Shown: in pieces, positions 25,765 to 34,617 of the stretch
Layout of the letters: each line of letters opens with the position of its first letter
Numbering within the stretch: the stretch's first letter is position 1
NCBI GenBank assembly: GCA_035550655.1
Contig: DASZOU010000031.1
Span: forward strand, 1-64,000
Direction of reading: 5' to 3'
Length of the DNA stretch: 64,000 nucleotides
From: DASZTV01 sp035550655
GTDB lineage: Bacteria > Actinomycetota > Actinomycetes > JAFAQI01
Notes under the pieces: generated by a model
Database searches by the model: none
Seen by the model: the letters and a program-made list of their open reading frames with translations, nothing else
What the model was told of the DNA's origin: nothing
Made by a program: the position numbers and the translations under genes

Positions 25765-26442
25765 GTGCCCGAGGTCCGTATCGCCGCTGAGCCGCGCACC
25801 GAGTTCGGCAAGGGTGGCGCGCGCCGTACCCGTCGGGCGGGCAAGATTCCGGCTGTCCTGTACGGCCACGGCACCGACCCGCGGCACATCTCGCTGCCAA
25901 GCCGCGAGTTCGAGCATGCGCTGCGGACCGATGGCGCCAACGTTCTGCTCGACCTGCAGCTCGCCGAAGGCAGCGAGCTGGCGCTGCCGAAGTCGATCCA
26001 GCGCGACCCGATCCGGGGTGGCGTCGAGCACCTCGACCTGATCCTCGTCCGCCGCGGCGAGCGCATCGACGTCGACGTCGCGCTCCTGGTGGTGGGTGAC
26101 GTCGTCTCCGGCGGCATGCTCGACCAGTCGCTGACGACGCTCGCGGTGAGCGCGGAAGCCACCAACATCCCGTCGTCGTTCGAGGTGTCGATCGACGGCC
26201 TCGAGATCGGCAGCTCGATCCACGCCAGCCAGATCAAGCTGCCCGAAGGCGTCGAGCTCTCCGGCGACCCGGAGCAGCTGGTGCTTCACATCGTGGCCGC
26301 CCCGACCGCCGAGCAGATGGAAGCCGAGGGCGCTGGCGAGGCTGCCGCGCCTGAGGGCGAGGCAGCGGCCGAGGCCGGCGAGGGTGGGACCTCGGAGGCT
26401 CCGGCTGCCGAGGCCGGCTCCGGCGAGCCGGCCGCCGAATAG
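25765..26442 (+). CDS. rplY: 50S ribosomal protein L25 (Ctc/TL5 type)
   Basis: 225 residues from GTG 25765. The N-terminal 5S-rRNA-binding domain (about 1-95) starts MPEVRIAAEPRTEFGKGGAR and includes KIPAVLYGHG. The C-terminal TL5 domain (about 96-185) has the FEVSIDGLEIGSSIHASQI block. The last 40 residues are an Ala/Glu/Gly-rich acidic tail, longer than in short L25 proteins but usual for actinobacteria. It binds 5S rRNA in the central protuberance. The order prs-rplY-pth is conserved. Confidence 0.93.
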   Translation: MPEVRIAAEPRTEFGKGGARRTRRAGKIPAVLYGHGTDPRHISLPSREFEHALRTDGANVLLDLQLAEGSELALPKSIQRDPIRGGVEHLDLILVRRGERIDVDVALLVVGDVVSGGMLDQSLTTLAVSAEATNIPSSFEVSIDGLEIGSSIHASQIKLPEGVELSGDPEQLVLHIVAAPTAEQMEAEGAGEAAAPEGEAAAEAGEGGTSEAPAAEAGSGEPAAE

Positions 26443-26450
26443 CGGCCACC

Positions 26451-27056
26451 TTGTTCGGCCGCTCCCGGGCGGACCGCACCGTGGCGGGAGATTCGCCCTG
26501 GCTCGTGATCGGGCTCGGTAACCCCGGACCCCAGTACGCCGCGAACCGGCACAACATCGGCTACCTCGCGGTCGACGTCCTCGCCCGCCGTACCGGAGGC
26601 AGCTTCAAGTCGCACAAGGCCAAGGCAGACGTGCTCGAGTCCCGCATCGGGGCGAACCGCTGCGTCCTCGCCAAGCCGCGCGTCTTCATGAACGAGTCCG
26701 GGCGGTCGGCCGCGGGGCTCGTCTCGTTCTTCAAGGTGCCCCTCGACCGGCTCGTCGTGATCCACGACGAGCTCGACCTCGAGCCGGGAACGATGCGGAT
26801 CAAGCTCGGCGGCGGGGACAACGGCCACAACGGCCTGCGGTCGCTGCGTTCGTCACTGGGCTCGGGTGAGTTCTACCGGGTCCGGCTCGGCATCGGCCGG
26901 CCACAGGGCCGTCAGGACCCCGCGGACTACGTCCTGCGCGACTTCCCGGCCGCGGCGAGGGAGGACGTCGGCGTGCTGGTCGAGCGCGCCGCCGACGCGG
27001 TCGAGCTGCTGGTGGAGCAGGGTCTCGTCGCTACGCAGAACGCCTTCAACGGCTGA
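26451..27056 (+). CDS. pth: Peptidyl-tRNA hydrolase
   Basis: 201 residues from TTG 26451; GTG 26481 would give a more standard length. Motifs: WLVIGLGNPGPQYAANRHNIG with the catalytic His in RHN, VFMNESGRSAAG, VIHDELDLEPG with the catalytic Asp, and GGGDNGHNGLRSLRSSLGS with the substrate-binding Asn/His. It releases tRNA from peptidyl-tRNAs dropped by stalled ribosomes and is essential in most bacteria. It follows rplY after 8 bp, so the two are probably co-transcribed. Confidence 0.95.
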   Translation: MFGRSRADRTVAGDSPWLVIGLGNPGPQYAANRHNIGYLAVDVLARRTGGSFKSHKAKADVLESRIGANRCVLAKPRVFMNESGRSAAGLVSFFKVPLDRLVVIHDELDLEPGTMRIKLGGGDNGHNGLRSLRSSLGSGEFYRVRLGIGRPQGRQDPADYVLRDFPAAAREDVGVLVERAADAVELLVEQGLVATQNAFNG

Positions 27057-27060
27057 GCGT

Positions 27061-27073
27061 TACCCTTCCGCTC
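27061..27073 (+). promoter_or_regulatory. Leaderless-type -10 element before the YbjQ-family gene
   Basis: TACCCT at 27061-27066 ends seven bases before the ATG at 27074, and no Shine-Dalgarno sequence intervenes. Confidence 0.35.
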
Positions 27074-27394
27074 ATGATCGTCGTCACGACAAACGACCTG
27101 CCCGGCTACCGCGTCGACGAGGTCCTGGGCGAGGTCTGGGGTCTGACGGTGCGCTCGCGCAACGCGTTCTCCCAGATGGGTGCCGGGCTCAAGTCGATGT
27201 TCGGCGGAGAGCTCAAGGGCATGACCAAGGCGCTCTACGACAGCCGCAACGAGGTCATGGGACGCATGGTCGAGGAGGCTGAGCGTCGCGGCGCGAACGC
27301 GATCCTCGCGATGCGGTTCGACACCTCCGAGATGGGCGACATGTGGACTGAGATCTGTGCTTACGGCACTGCCGTGAAGGCCACCAAGGTCTGA
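27074..27394 (+). CDS. YbjQ/UPF0145-family protein
   Basis: 106 residues, the normal length for the family. It contains VTTNDLPGYRVDEVLGEVWGLTVRS, then an amphipathic helix with GGELKGMTKALYDSRNEV and the closing VEEAERRGANAILAMRFDTS and AYGTAVKA. The fold is a small pentameric alpha/beta barrel related to heavy-metal-binding-like domains. Its biochemical role is not established. It sits between pth and mfd with its own likely leaderless promoter. Confidence 0.85.
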   Translation: MIVVTTNDLPGYRVDEVLGEVWGLTVRSRNAFSQMGAGLKSMFGGELKGMTKALYDSRNEVMGRMVEEAERRGANAILAMRFDTSEMGDMWTEICAYGTAVKATKV

Positions 27395-27428
27395 CGGTCC
27401 GACCACCGTCCTAGCCTGGACGCTGGTC

Positions 27429-30400
27429 ATGTCGCTTTCCCCTCTTCTCTCCGCCCTCGCCCCCGACCCGGCCTTCGCGCGCCTGGCGGCGGGTGGGGTG
27501 TCGGCGCTCGACGTCAGCGGTCCGCCCGGTCTGCGCCCGTTCGCTGTCGCAGCCGTCGCGGCCGCAGGCCGGCCCGTGCTGGCGGTCACGGCGACGGAGC
27601 GGGAGAGCCAGGATCTCGTTGCGGCGCTCGGCTCGCTGCTGCCGCCGGAGCAGGTGGTCGACTTCCCGGCGTGGGAGACGCTGCCGCACGAGCGGCTCTC
27701 GCCGCGTGCCGACACGGTGGGCCGCCGGCTCGCGGTGCTGCGCCGGCTCAGTCACCCCGATCCCACGGACCCCGCCACGGGGCGCGTCGCCGTGGTGGTG
27801 GCCCCCGTCCGGAGCCTGTTGCAACCGATGGTGGCAGGGCTCGGCGAGATCGAGCCGGTGGTGCTGCGAACCGGCGACACCGCGGAGTTCGACGACGTCG
27901 TCCGTGCGCTTGCGGGCATCGCCTACAACCGGGTCGACATGGTCGAGCGCCGTGGCGAGTTCGCGGTTCGCGGCGGGATCCTCGACGTCTTCCCGCCCAC
28001 CGAGGACCATCCGCTGCGCATCGAGTTCTTCGGTGACGAGGTGGAGGAGGTCCGCAGCTTCTCCGTCGCCGACCAGCGTTCCCTCGACCTGGCTCCGCAC
28101 GGGTTGTGGGCGCCGCCGTGCCGCGAGTTGCTGCTCACCGACGAGGTGCGGTCGCGGGCCCGCGACCTCGCCCGGGAGCGTCCCGAGCTCGCAGAGATCC
28201 TGGACCAGCTGGCCGACGGCATCGCGGTGGAAGGCATGGAAGCCTTCGCGCCCGTCCTCGTCGACGACCTCGTGCTGCTCCTCGACGTACTGCCGCCGCA
28301 GACCCACGTCGTGGTGTGTGACCCCGAGCGGGTGCGGACCCGTGCCACGGACCTGGTGCGGACCAGCCAGGAGTTCCTCGATGCGTCGTGGGCGGCGGCT
28401 GCCTCGGGAGGCAAGGCGCCGATCGATCTCGGCGCGGCGGCGTACCGCACGGTCGCCGACGTCCGGGCTCACGCCGCCGATCTCGGCCTGCCGTGGTGGT
28501 CGGTCAGCGCCCTCACCGCCGACGAGGAGATCGACGACGAGTCGGTTCGGTCTTCGGCGCAGCCCCCGGAGCGATACCGCGGCGACGTGAAGCGGGCGGT
28601 CGACGACATCCGGGGCTGGTTGCATGACGGCTGGCGGGTCGTGGTCGCCACCGAAGGGCACGGTTCCGCGCAACGGCTCGCCGAGGTCCTGCGGGAAGAG
28701 GACGTCGCCGCCCGGCTCGACGAAAGCCTCGATCCCGCGCTCGCCCCGTCGGTGGCGCACGTGACCACCGGCTGCCTGGACACCGGCGTGCTGTCGCGGG
28801 CGCTCAAGCTCGCTGTCCTCACCGAGTCGGACCTCTCCGGCGTCCGCGGCACCAGTCGCGACGGGACGCGCATGCCGAGCAAGCGGCGCGGCACGATCGA
28901 CCCGCTGACCCTCAAGCCCGGTGACGCCGTCGTCCACGAACAGCACGGCGTCGGGCGTTACGTCGACCTGGTCCAGCGGACCGTTGCGGGCGCGACCCGC
29001 GAGTACCTCGTCATCGAGTACGCGCCGAGTCGCCGCGGCCAGCCGGGCGACCGGCTCTACGTCCCCACCGACTCCCTCGACCAGGTGACGAGGTACGTCG
29101 GCGGCGAGGCGCCGTCGCTGGACAAGCTCGGCGGCGCCGACTGGGCGAAGCGAAAAGGCCGTGCCCGCAAGGCCGTGCGCGAGATCGCCGCCGAGCTGAT
29201 CCGGCTCTACGCGGCGCGGATGTCCGCGCCCGGACACGCGTTCGGTCCGGACACCCCGTGGCAGCGGGAGCTCGAAGACGCGTTCGCCTACGTCGAGACT
29301 CCTGACCAGCTCGCTGCGATCGACGAGGTCAAGGCCGACATGCAGGCGCCGCACCCGATGGACCGCGTGATCTGTGGTGACGTCGGTTATGGCAAGACGG
29401 AGATCGCCGTACGGGCGGCGTTCAAGGCCGTCATGGATGGCAAGCAAGCGGCGGTGCTCGTGCCGACCACGTTGCTGGCCCAGCAGCACTTCGCGACCTT
29501 CTCGGAGCGGTTCGCGTCGTTCCCCGTGACGGTGCGCGGCTTGTCGCGGTTCCAGACCGACGGCGAGCGCCGCGAGATCATCGCGGGGCTTGCGGACGGG
29601 TCGGTCGACGTCGTGATCGGAACGCATCGGCTGCTGCAGCCGGAGACCCGGTTCAAGGATCTCGGGCTCGTCGTGGTCGATGAGGAGCAGCGATTCGGTG
29701 TCGAGCACAAGGAGTTCCTGAAGCAGCTGCGGACATCGGTTGACGTGCTGACGATGTCGGCGACGCCGATCCCGCGCACGCTCGAGATGTCCATCACGGG
29801 CATCCGCGAGATGAGCGTGATCCAGACCCCGCCCGAGGAGCGGCATCCGGTCCTCACGTTCGTCGGGGCGTACGACGAGCGGCAGATCGGTGCCGCGATC
29901 CGCCGTGAGCTGCTGCGTGAAGGCCAGGTCTTCTACATCCACAACCGGGTCGAGTCGATCGAGCGCGCGGCCGCGCGGCTCGCCGAGATCGTGCCGGATG
30001 CGCGGATCGCGACGGCGCACGGCCAGATGCACGAGCACGAGCTCGAGCGCGTGATGCTCGGCTTCTGGGAGAAGGACTTCGACGTTCTGGTCTGCACGAC
30101 GATCGTGGAGAACGGTCTCGACATCGCCAACGCCAACACGCTGATCATCGAGCGGGGCGACCTGCTCGGCTTGTCGCAGCTGCATCAGCTCCGCGGTCGG
30201 GTGGGCCGGGCGCGGGAGCGGGCCTACGCCTACATCCTCTATCCCCCCGACAAGCCGCTCACCGAAGAGGCACACGACCGGCTTGCCACGATCGCGCAGC
30301 ACTCCGAGCTCGGTGCGGGCATGCATGTCGCGATGAAGGACCTCGAGATCCGTGGCGCCGGCAACCTGCTCGGCGGCGAGCAGTCAGGACACATCGCCGC

Positions 30401-30989
30401 AGTCGGTTTCGACCTGTATGTGCGTCTGGTCGGCGAGGCCGTCGCGGAGTTCAAGGGCACCGGTGCGGAGGAGCAGCTCGAGGTCAAGGTCGAGCTGCCG
30501 ATCGATGCGCACCTTCCGCACGACTACGTCCCCGGTGAGCGGCTGCGGCTCGAGGCGTACCGGCGGATCGCGTCGGCGTACACCGACGCCGAGATCGCCG
30601 GCGTCCGAGAGGAGCTCCGCGACCGGTACGGCGAGCTGCCGGAGCCAGTCGACAACCTTCTCGCGGTGGCGTCGTTCCGTGCCTTCGCGCGCGGCTTCGG
30701 CATCGCCGAGATCGCGGCGCAGGGCAAGTACGTCCGCCTCACCCCGCTGGAGCTGCGGGAGTCTCAGGCGCTGCGGCTCGCCCGGCTGCACCCCGGATCC
30801 GTGGTCAAGGCGGCCACGAAGACGGTGCTCGTGACCGCGCCGATGACAGCCCGCGTCGGCGGCCAGCCGCTTCGCGACTGGGCGCTGCTCGACTGGTGTC
30901 GCGGGGTGCTGACCGAGGTTGTCGCCGACCTGGCGATCCCGGTGCCGGCGCCGGACGCGGACGCCGCCCCGGCCGGCGGCGCCGGCTGA
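27429..30989 (+). CDS. mfd: Transcription-repair coupling factor Mfd
   Basis: 1186 residues, full family length. The N-terminal UvrB-like module has FPAWETLPHERLSPRADTVG. A CarD-like RNA-polymerase-interaction domain lies near 500-560 (LKPGDAVVHEQHGVGRYVDL). The RecG-like motor has Walker A GDVGYGKTEIA at about 650, DEEQ at about 751 and motif VI QLRGRVGRARERAYAY. The C-terminal UvrA-masking domain follows. It removes RNA polymerase stalled at lesions and recruits UvrABC. In mycobacteria mfd precedes mazG, as here with one lipoprotein gene between. Confidence 0.96.
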   Translation: MSLSPLLSALAPDPAFARLAAGGVSALDVSGPPGLRPFAVAAVAAAGRPVLAVTATERESQDLVAALGSLLPPEQVVDFPAWETLPHERLSPRADTVGRRLAVLRRLSHPDPTDPATGRVAVVVAPVRSLLQPMVAGLGEIEPVVLRTGDTAEFDDVVRALAGIAYNRVDMVERRGEFAVRGGILDVFPPTEDHPLRIEFFGDEVEEVRSFSVADQRSLDLAPHGLWAPPCRELLLTDEVRSRARDLARERPELAEILDQLADGIAVEGMEAFAPVLVDDLVLLLDVLPPQTHVVVCDPERVRTRATDLVRTSQEFLDASWAAAASGGKAPIDLGAAAYRTVADVRAHAADLGLPWWSVSALTADEEIDDESVRSSAQPPERYRGDVKRAVDDIRGWLHDGWRVVVATEGHGSAQRLAEVLREEDVAARLDESLDPALAPSVAHVTTGCLDTGVLSRALKLAVLTESDLSGVRGTSRDGTRMPSKRRGTIDPLTLKPGDAVVHEQHGVGRYVDLVQRTVAGATREYLVIEYAPSRRGQPGDRLYVPTDSLDQVTRYVGGEAPSLDKLGGADWAKRKGRARKAVREIAAELIRLYAARMSAPGHAFGPDTPWQRELEDAFAYVETPDQLAAIDEVKADMQAPHPMDRVICGDVGYGKTEIAVRAAFKAVMDGKQAAVLVPTTLLAQQHFATFSERFASFPVTVRGLSRFQTDGERREIIAGLADGSVDVVIGTHRLLQPETRFKDLGLVVVDEEQRFGVEHKEFLKQLRTSVDVLTMSATPIPRTLEMSITGIREMSVIQTPPEERHPVLTFVGAYDERQIGAAIRRELLREGQVFYIHNRVESIERAAARLAEIVPDARIATAHGQMHEHELERVMLGFWEKDFDVLVCTTIVENGLDIANANTLIIERGDLLGLSQLHQLRGRVGRARERAYAYILYPPDKPLTEEAHDRLATIAQHSELGAGMHVAMKDLEIRGAGNLLGGEQSGHIAAVGFDLYVRLVGEAVAEFKGTGAEEQLEVKVELPIDAHLPHDYVPGERLRLEAYRRIASAYTDAEIAGVREELRDRYGELPEPVDNLLAVASFRAFARGFGIAEIAAQGKYVRLTPLELRESQALRLARLHPGSVVKAATKTVLVTAPMTARVGGQPLRDWALLDWCRGVLTEVVADLAIPVPAPDADAAPAGGAG

Positions 30990-30998
30990 GCGCTCCGA

Positions 30999-31012
30999 TA
31001 GCCTCGCGTGTC
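30999..31012 (+). promoter_or_regulatory. -10-like element before the PpiC lipoprotein gene
   Basis: TAGCCT at 30999-31004 lies eight bases before ATG 31013, giving a near-leaderless transcript if used. Confidence 0.35.
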
Positions 31013-32023
31013 ATGAGAGGTCGCTCGCGGGGGTTCCGTCGCGCGCTCGTTGGCGTCGTGACGGCTGCCGCGATCCCCGTGCTCGCGGGTTGCAACACCA
31101 GTCCCGGCGCGGCCGCGCTCGTCGGAAGCCACCGCATCTCCGTCGCCTCGTTGCAGGAGCAGGTCGACGCGGCGCTGGCCGATCCGCAGATCTCGTCGGC
31201 GCTCGCCCCGGGCTCGCAGTTCGCGCAGCAGCTGGGCGGCAGCCGTGACGGCTTCGTGCGGATGACGCTGAGCCGCCTGATCACCGACCGGCTGATCTCG
31301 GCGATCGCCGCGGCGCACCACGTCGTCGTGACCTCGAAGGACGTCAACGACAAGACCAGTGAGTTCGCGTCGCAGGCCGGCAGCCTTCAGGCGCTGCAGC
31401 AGCAGGCGGCGGAGAGCGTCGGGGTCACTGCGTCGCAGTTGGCGGACCTGATCCGCCTGACCGTCCTCCAGCAACGGATCAGCGACGCGCTGATCGCCAA
31501 CATCCCGACGACGCCGGCGCAGCTCCAGGCGGAGTACCGCAAGGACATCGATCAGTTCGATCAGATCGACGTCGCCCAGATCGCGGTGTCGAGCAAGTCA
31601 CTGGCAGACCAGCTGCTGGCAAAGGCCCGCAAGAACCCTGCGACGTTCCCGGCGCTCGCCAGCAAGTACTCCCAGGACCAGACGAGTGCTGCGAATGGCG
31701 GCGAGGTCGGCTTTGTCGGGCGCAGTCAGGTCGTGTCGTTGCTCGGTACGGCGAAGACCAAGATCGGGACCGTCCAGCTGATCCACTCCCAGGGCGAGTA
31801 TCTGGTGCTGCACCTGATCAGCCGCAAGCTCACCCCGCTGTCGCAGGCGACGACGCAGCTGAAGGAAGCGTTGTACTCGGGTCAGGCAAACGCGCTGCTG
31901 CAGAAGGCGATCACCGACGAAGCGCACAGCCTCGGCGTGCACGTCAGCCCCCGCTACGGCCGCTGGGATCCCAAGGCCCAGGCTGTCCTCGCCGTGAAGA
32001 GCTCGATCTCGCTGCCCAGTTGA
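31013..32023 (+). CDS. Lipoprotein of the SurA/PpiC (parvulin) peptidyl-prolyl isomerase family
   Basis: 336 residues. The start at ATG 31013 gives a lipoprotein signal with lipobox LAGC (Cys27). A SurA-N-like helical region spans about 35-180. The parvulin-type domain spans about 195-300 (IDQFDQIDVAQIAVSSKSLAD, SKYSQDQTSAANGGEVGFVG). The central domain is weakly conserved, so isomerase activity is less certain than chaperone function. It would be anchored to the outer face of the membrane and help fold secreted proteins. The mazG start overlaps its stop by 4 bp. M. tuberculosis has lipoprotein LpqU rather than this family near the same place. Confidence 0.75.
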   Translation: MRGRSRGFRRALVGVVTAAAIPVLAGCNTSPGAAALVGSHRISVASLQEQVDAALADPQISSALAPGSQFAQQLGGSRDGFVRMTLSRLITDRLISAIAAAHHVVVTSKDVNDKTSEFASQAGSLQALQQQAAESVGVTASQLADLIRLTVLQQRISDALIANIPTTPAQLQAEYRKDIDQFDQIDVAQIAVSSKSLADQLLAKARKNPATFPALASKYSQDQTSAANGGEVGFVGRSQVVSLLGTAKTKIGTVQLIHSQGEYLVLHLISRKLTPLSQATTQLKEALYSGQANALLQKAITDEAHSLGVHVSPRYGRWDPKAQAVLAVKSSISLPS

Positions 32024-32724
32024 CCGGGGCCGACGGAAGCGCGGAGCCGGAGCCACCGTCGATCGGCGCGGCGCTGCTCGAAGCCGTCGCGGTGATGGAC
32101 CGGCTGCGCTCGCCCGGCGGCTGCCCGTGGGATGCCGAGCAGACACATGCCAGCCTCGCGCCATACCTGCTGGAAGAGGCGTACGAGGCGTATCAGGCGA
32201 TCGAGGACGGTGACCTCGACGCGTTGCGTGACGAGCTCGGTGACGTGCTGCTGCAGGTCCTGTTCCACGCGCGTCTCGCCGAGGAGCTGCCGGCGGAGCA
32301 GCGGTGGTCGGTCGACGATGTCGCGGCGGGACTGGTCGCGAAGCTCCAGCGCCGGCACCCGCATGTCTTCGCCGGTGTCGAGGTCGCCGACGCTGACGAG
32401 GTGAACCGCAACTGGGAGCAGATCAAGGCTGCCGAGCGCGGCGACAAGGCGCCGGTGGCGAGCGTGCCGCTCGCGGCGCCGGCGCTCACCCTGGCCGCGA
32501 AGCTGCAACGCAAAGCCGGTGTGACCGCAACCGAGGACGCGGAGCCGCTCATCGACGCGGTGCAGCGGTTCACGAATGAACCGTCGGCCGATGCCGCGGG
32601 TGCCCTGCTGTGGGCTGCTGTCGGGTTGATGCGCGCAAACGGCATCGACGCCGAGGCAGCGCTCCGCGCCCGGGCGCGCGGGTTTCGTGACGAGGTTCTT
32701 GCTGCCGGTAGCGAAAGCTCGTAA
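32020..32724 (+). CDS. mazG: Nucleoside triphosphate pyrophosphohydrolase MazG
   Basis: 234 residues from TTG 32020. The single clear MazG domain shows RLRSPGGCPWDAEQTHASL and the metal-binding series LLEEAYEAYQAI and LRDELGDVLLQVLFHARLA. The C-terminal part (about 130-234) resembles the second, degenerate MazG half seen in mycobacterial MazG. It hydrolyses (oxidised) NTPs to NMP and pyrophosphate, cleaning the nucleotide pool. It is co-transcribed with the upstream lipoprotein; enolase follows after 64 bp. Confidence 0.9.
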   Translation: MTGADGSAEPEPPSIGAALLEAVAVMDRLRSPGGCPWDAEQTHASLAPYLLEEAYEAYQAIEDGDLDALRDELGDVLLQVLFHARLAEELPAEQRWSVDDVAAGLVAKLQRRHPHVFAGVEVADADEVNRNWEQIKAAERGDKAPVASVPLAAPALTLAAKLQRKAGVTATEDAEPLIDAVQRFTNEPSADAAGALLWAAVGLMRANGIDAEAALRARARGFRDEVLAAGSESS

Positions 32725-32750
32725 TACCGGGTCCGCGCATGGCGCGGCGT

Positions 32751-32786
32751 TACGCTCGACAAGCCGATTTCCGTAAAGGAGAGCCA
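32751..32786 (+). promoter_or_regulatory. Likely eno promoter -10 and ribosome binding site
   Basis: TACGCT at 32751-32756 is a plausible -10. AAAGGAGAG at 32776-32784 is a good ribosome binding site a few bases before GTG 32789, giving a short leader. Confidence 0.45.
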
Positions 32787-32788
32787 GA

Positions 32789-34090
32789 GTGCCCGCCATC
32801 GAAGGCGTCGCCGCCCGCGAGATCCTCGACTCGCGAGGAAACCCGACCGTCGAGGTCGAGGTGCTCCTCGACGACGGGGTGATCGGTCGCGCGGCAGTGC
32901 CGAGCGGGGCGTCGACCGGCGCGTTCGAGGCGGTCGAGAAGCGTGACGGCGATGACCGGTACGGCGGGAAGGGCGTGCAGCAGGCCGTCACGGCCGTGCT
33001 CGAGGAGATCGGTCCCGAGATCGTCGGCCGTGAGGCGAGTGAGCAGCGGCTGCTCGACCAGGCGCTGCTCGACCTGGACGGGACACCGGACAAGAGCCGG
33101 CTCGGCGCAAACGCCGTGCTCGGCGCGTCGCTTGCCGTTGCTCGCGCGGCGGCCGAGTCCGCGGACCTGCCGTTGTTCCGCTACGTCGGCGGCTCGCACG
33201 CCCACCTGCTGCCGGTGCCGATGATGAACATCCTCAACGGCGGCGCACATGCCGACACGAACGTCGACGTCCAGGAGTTCATGATCGCGCCGGTCGGCGC
33301 AGCGACCTTCTCGGACGCGCTTCGGTGGGGCGCCGAGGTCTATCACGCGCTGAAGTCGGTGTTGAAGGGACGAGGCCTGTCGACCGGTCTCGGCGACGAA
33401 GGCGGCTTCGCACCAGACCTGCCGTCCAACCGCGAGGCGATCGACCTCATCATCGAGGCGATCGGCAAGGCGGGCTACACGCCCGGAACCGATGTCGCGA
33501 TCGCCCTCGACGTTGCTGCGACGGAGTTCTTCTCCGACGGCGCCTATCAGTTCGAAGGTGCGCCTCGCACCGCCGAGCAGATGACGGCGTACTACGACGA
33601 GCTCCTCACGTCGTACCCGATCGTGTCGCTGGAGGACCCGCTCGCGGAGGACGACTGGCCCGGGTGGGTGTCGCTCACCGCTTCGCTCGGTGGGCGCGTG
33701 CAGATCGTCGGCGACGACCTGTTCGTCACGAACCCGGAGCGGTTGCGGCGCGGTGTCGACGAGGGTGCGGCGAACGCGCTGCTGGTCAAGGTCAACCAGA
33801 TCGGCACGCTGTCGGAGACGCTCGATGCGGTCGACCTCGCGCATCGCAACTCCTACCGCTGCATGATGAGCCACCGGTCCGGTGAGACCGAGGACACGAC
33901 GATCGCCGACCTCGCGGTCGCGACGAACTGCGGGCAGATCAAGACCGGGGCACCGGCCCGCAGCGAGCGGGTCGCGAAGTACAACCAGCTGCTGCGGATC
34001 GAGTCGATGCTCGATGACGCCGCTCGGTACGCGGGTGGGCGGGCGTTCCCACGGGCGAGCTTCCTCGGATCGCAGCGAGCGAGCGGATGA
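32789..34090 (+). CDS. eno: Enolase
   Basis: 433 residues, normal length, from GTG 32789. It opens IEGVAAREILDSRGNPTVEV. Mg ligands lie in IALDVAATEFF, SLEDPLAEDDW and IVGDDLFVTN; the catalytic Lys is in LLVKVNQIGTLSE; the signature SHRSGETEDTTIADL is intact. It converts 2-phosphoglycerate to PEP. Its stop overlaps ftsB by 4 bp, and the eno-ftsB-DUF501-ppx order is a hallmark of Actinobacteria. Confidence 0.97.
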   Translation: MPAIEGVAAREILDSRGNPTVEVEVLLDDGVIGRAAVPSGASTGAFEAVEKRDGDDRYGGKGVQQAVTAVLEEIGPEIVGREASEQRLLDQALLDLDGTPDKSRLGANAVLGASLAVARAAAESADLPLFRYVGGSHAHLLPVPMMNILNGGAHADTNVDVQEFMIAPVGAATFSDALRWGAEVYHALKSVLKGRGLSTGLGDEGGFAPDLPSNREAIDLIIEAIGKAGYTPGTDVAIALDVAATEFFSDGAYQFEGAPRTAEQMTAYYDELLTSYPIVSLEDPLAEDDWPGWVSLTASLGGRVQIVGDDLFVTNPERLRRGVDEGAANALLVKVNQIGTLSETLDAVDLAHRNSYRCMMSHRSGETEDTTIADLAVATNCGQIKTGAPARSERVAKYNQLLRIESMLDDAARYAGGRAFPRASFLGSQRASG

Positions 34091-34617
34091 CCCGCAACGC
34101 CGCTGCCGGCCGAGGGCCACGGGGGTCTCGCAAGGCACCGGCACGAGACCGGCGTTCGAGCGCGCCGCAGCCTCGTCGCGCACCGGGTCGGCCTACGTCG
34201 CCGACCCGCAGCACCGCTTTGACGGGGCGCGCGGCGGTCCTCGCGCTTGCGTTCGCGTTCGTGATCGTCGCGATCGCACTGCCGTTCAAGATCTGGCTCA
34301 GCCAGCGGGGCGACCTGAACTCACTCAACACGCAGATCCAACGCGTGCAGGCGCGGGTTACTCAGCTCAACGCGCAGGACCAGAAGTGGAACGACCCGGC
34401 CTTCATCGAGTCGAAGGCGCGCAAGCGGCTGCACTATGTGATGCCGGGGGAGTCGAACCGCGTGATCTTCGGCTCGAAGCCCTCACACGTCCAGAAGGCA
34501 ATCGCAACTGCAATCGCGCACCCCGCGGCACCGCCTGCCTCGGATGGGCCGTGGTACTCCCAGCTCTGGCAGTCGATGCAGACCGCGGGAGCGGCCTCCG
34601 CCAGCACCCGTGGTTGA
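34087..34617 (+). CDS. ftsB: FtsB/DivIC-type septum formation initiator
   Basis: 176 residues. A basic, Pro/Arg-rich cytoplasmic N-terminus (about 1-50) precedes one membrane helix (about 54-74, AVLALAFAFVIVAIALPFKI). A short coiled coil follows (LNTQIQRVQARVTQLNAQDQKW), then the conserved ARKRLHYVMPGE. It is a bitopic divisome protein acting with FtsL and FtsQ to activate septal peptidoglycan synthesis. The long N-terminus is typical of actinobacteria. Confidence 0.85.
   Translation: MTRNAAAGRGPRGSRKAPARDRRSSAPQPRRAPGRPTSPTRSTALTGRAAVLALAFAFVIVAIALPFKIWLSQRGDLNSLNTQIQRVQARVTQLNAQDQKWNDPAFIESKARKRLHYVMPGESNRVIFGSKPSHVQKAIATAIAHPAAPPASDGPWYSQLWQSMQTAGAASASTRG

Noticed and set aside
27411..30326. 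971-codon open frame antisense to mfd
   Set aside because: The plus-strand frame is an unmistakable full-length Mfd with all helicase motifs; the antisense frame is Arg/His/Val-rich shadow sequence from high GC.
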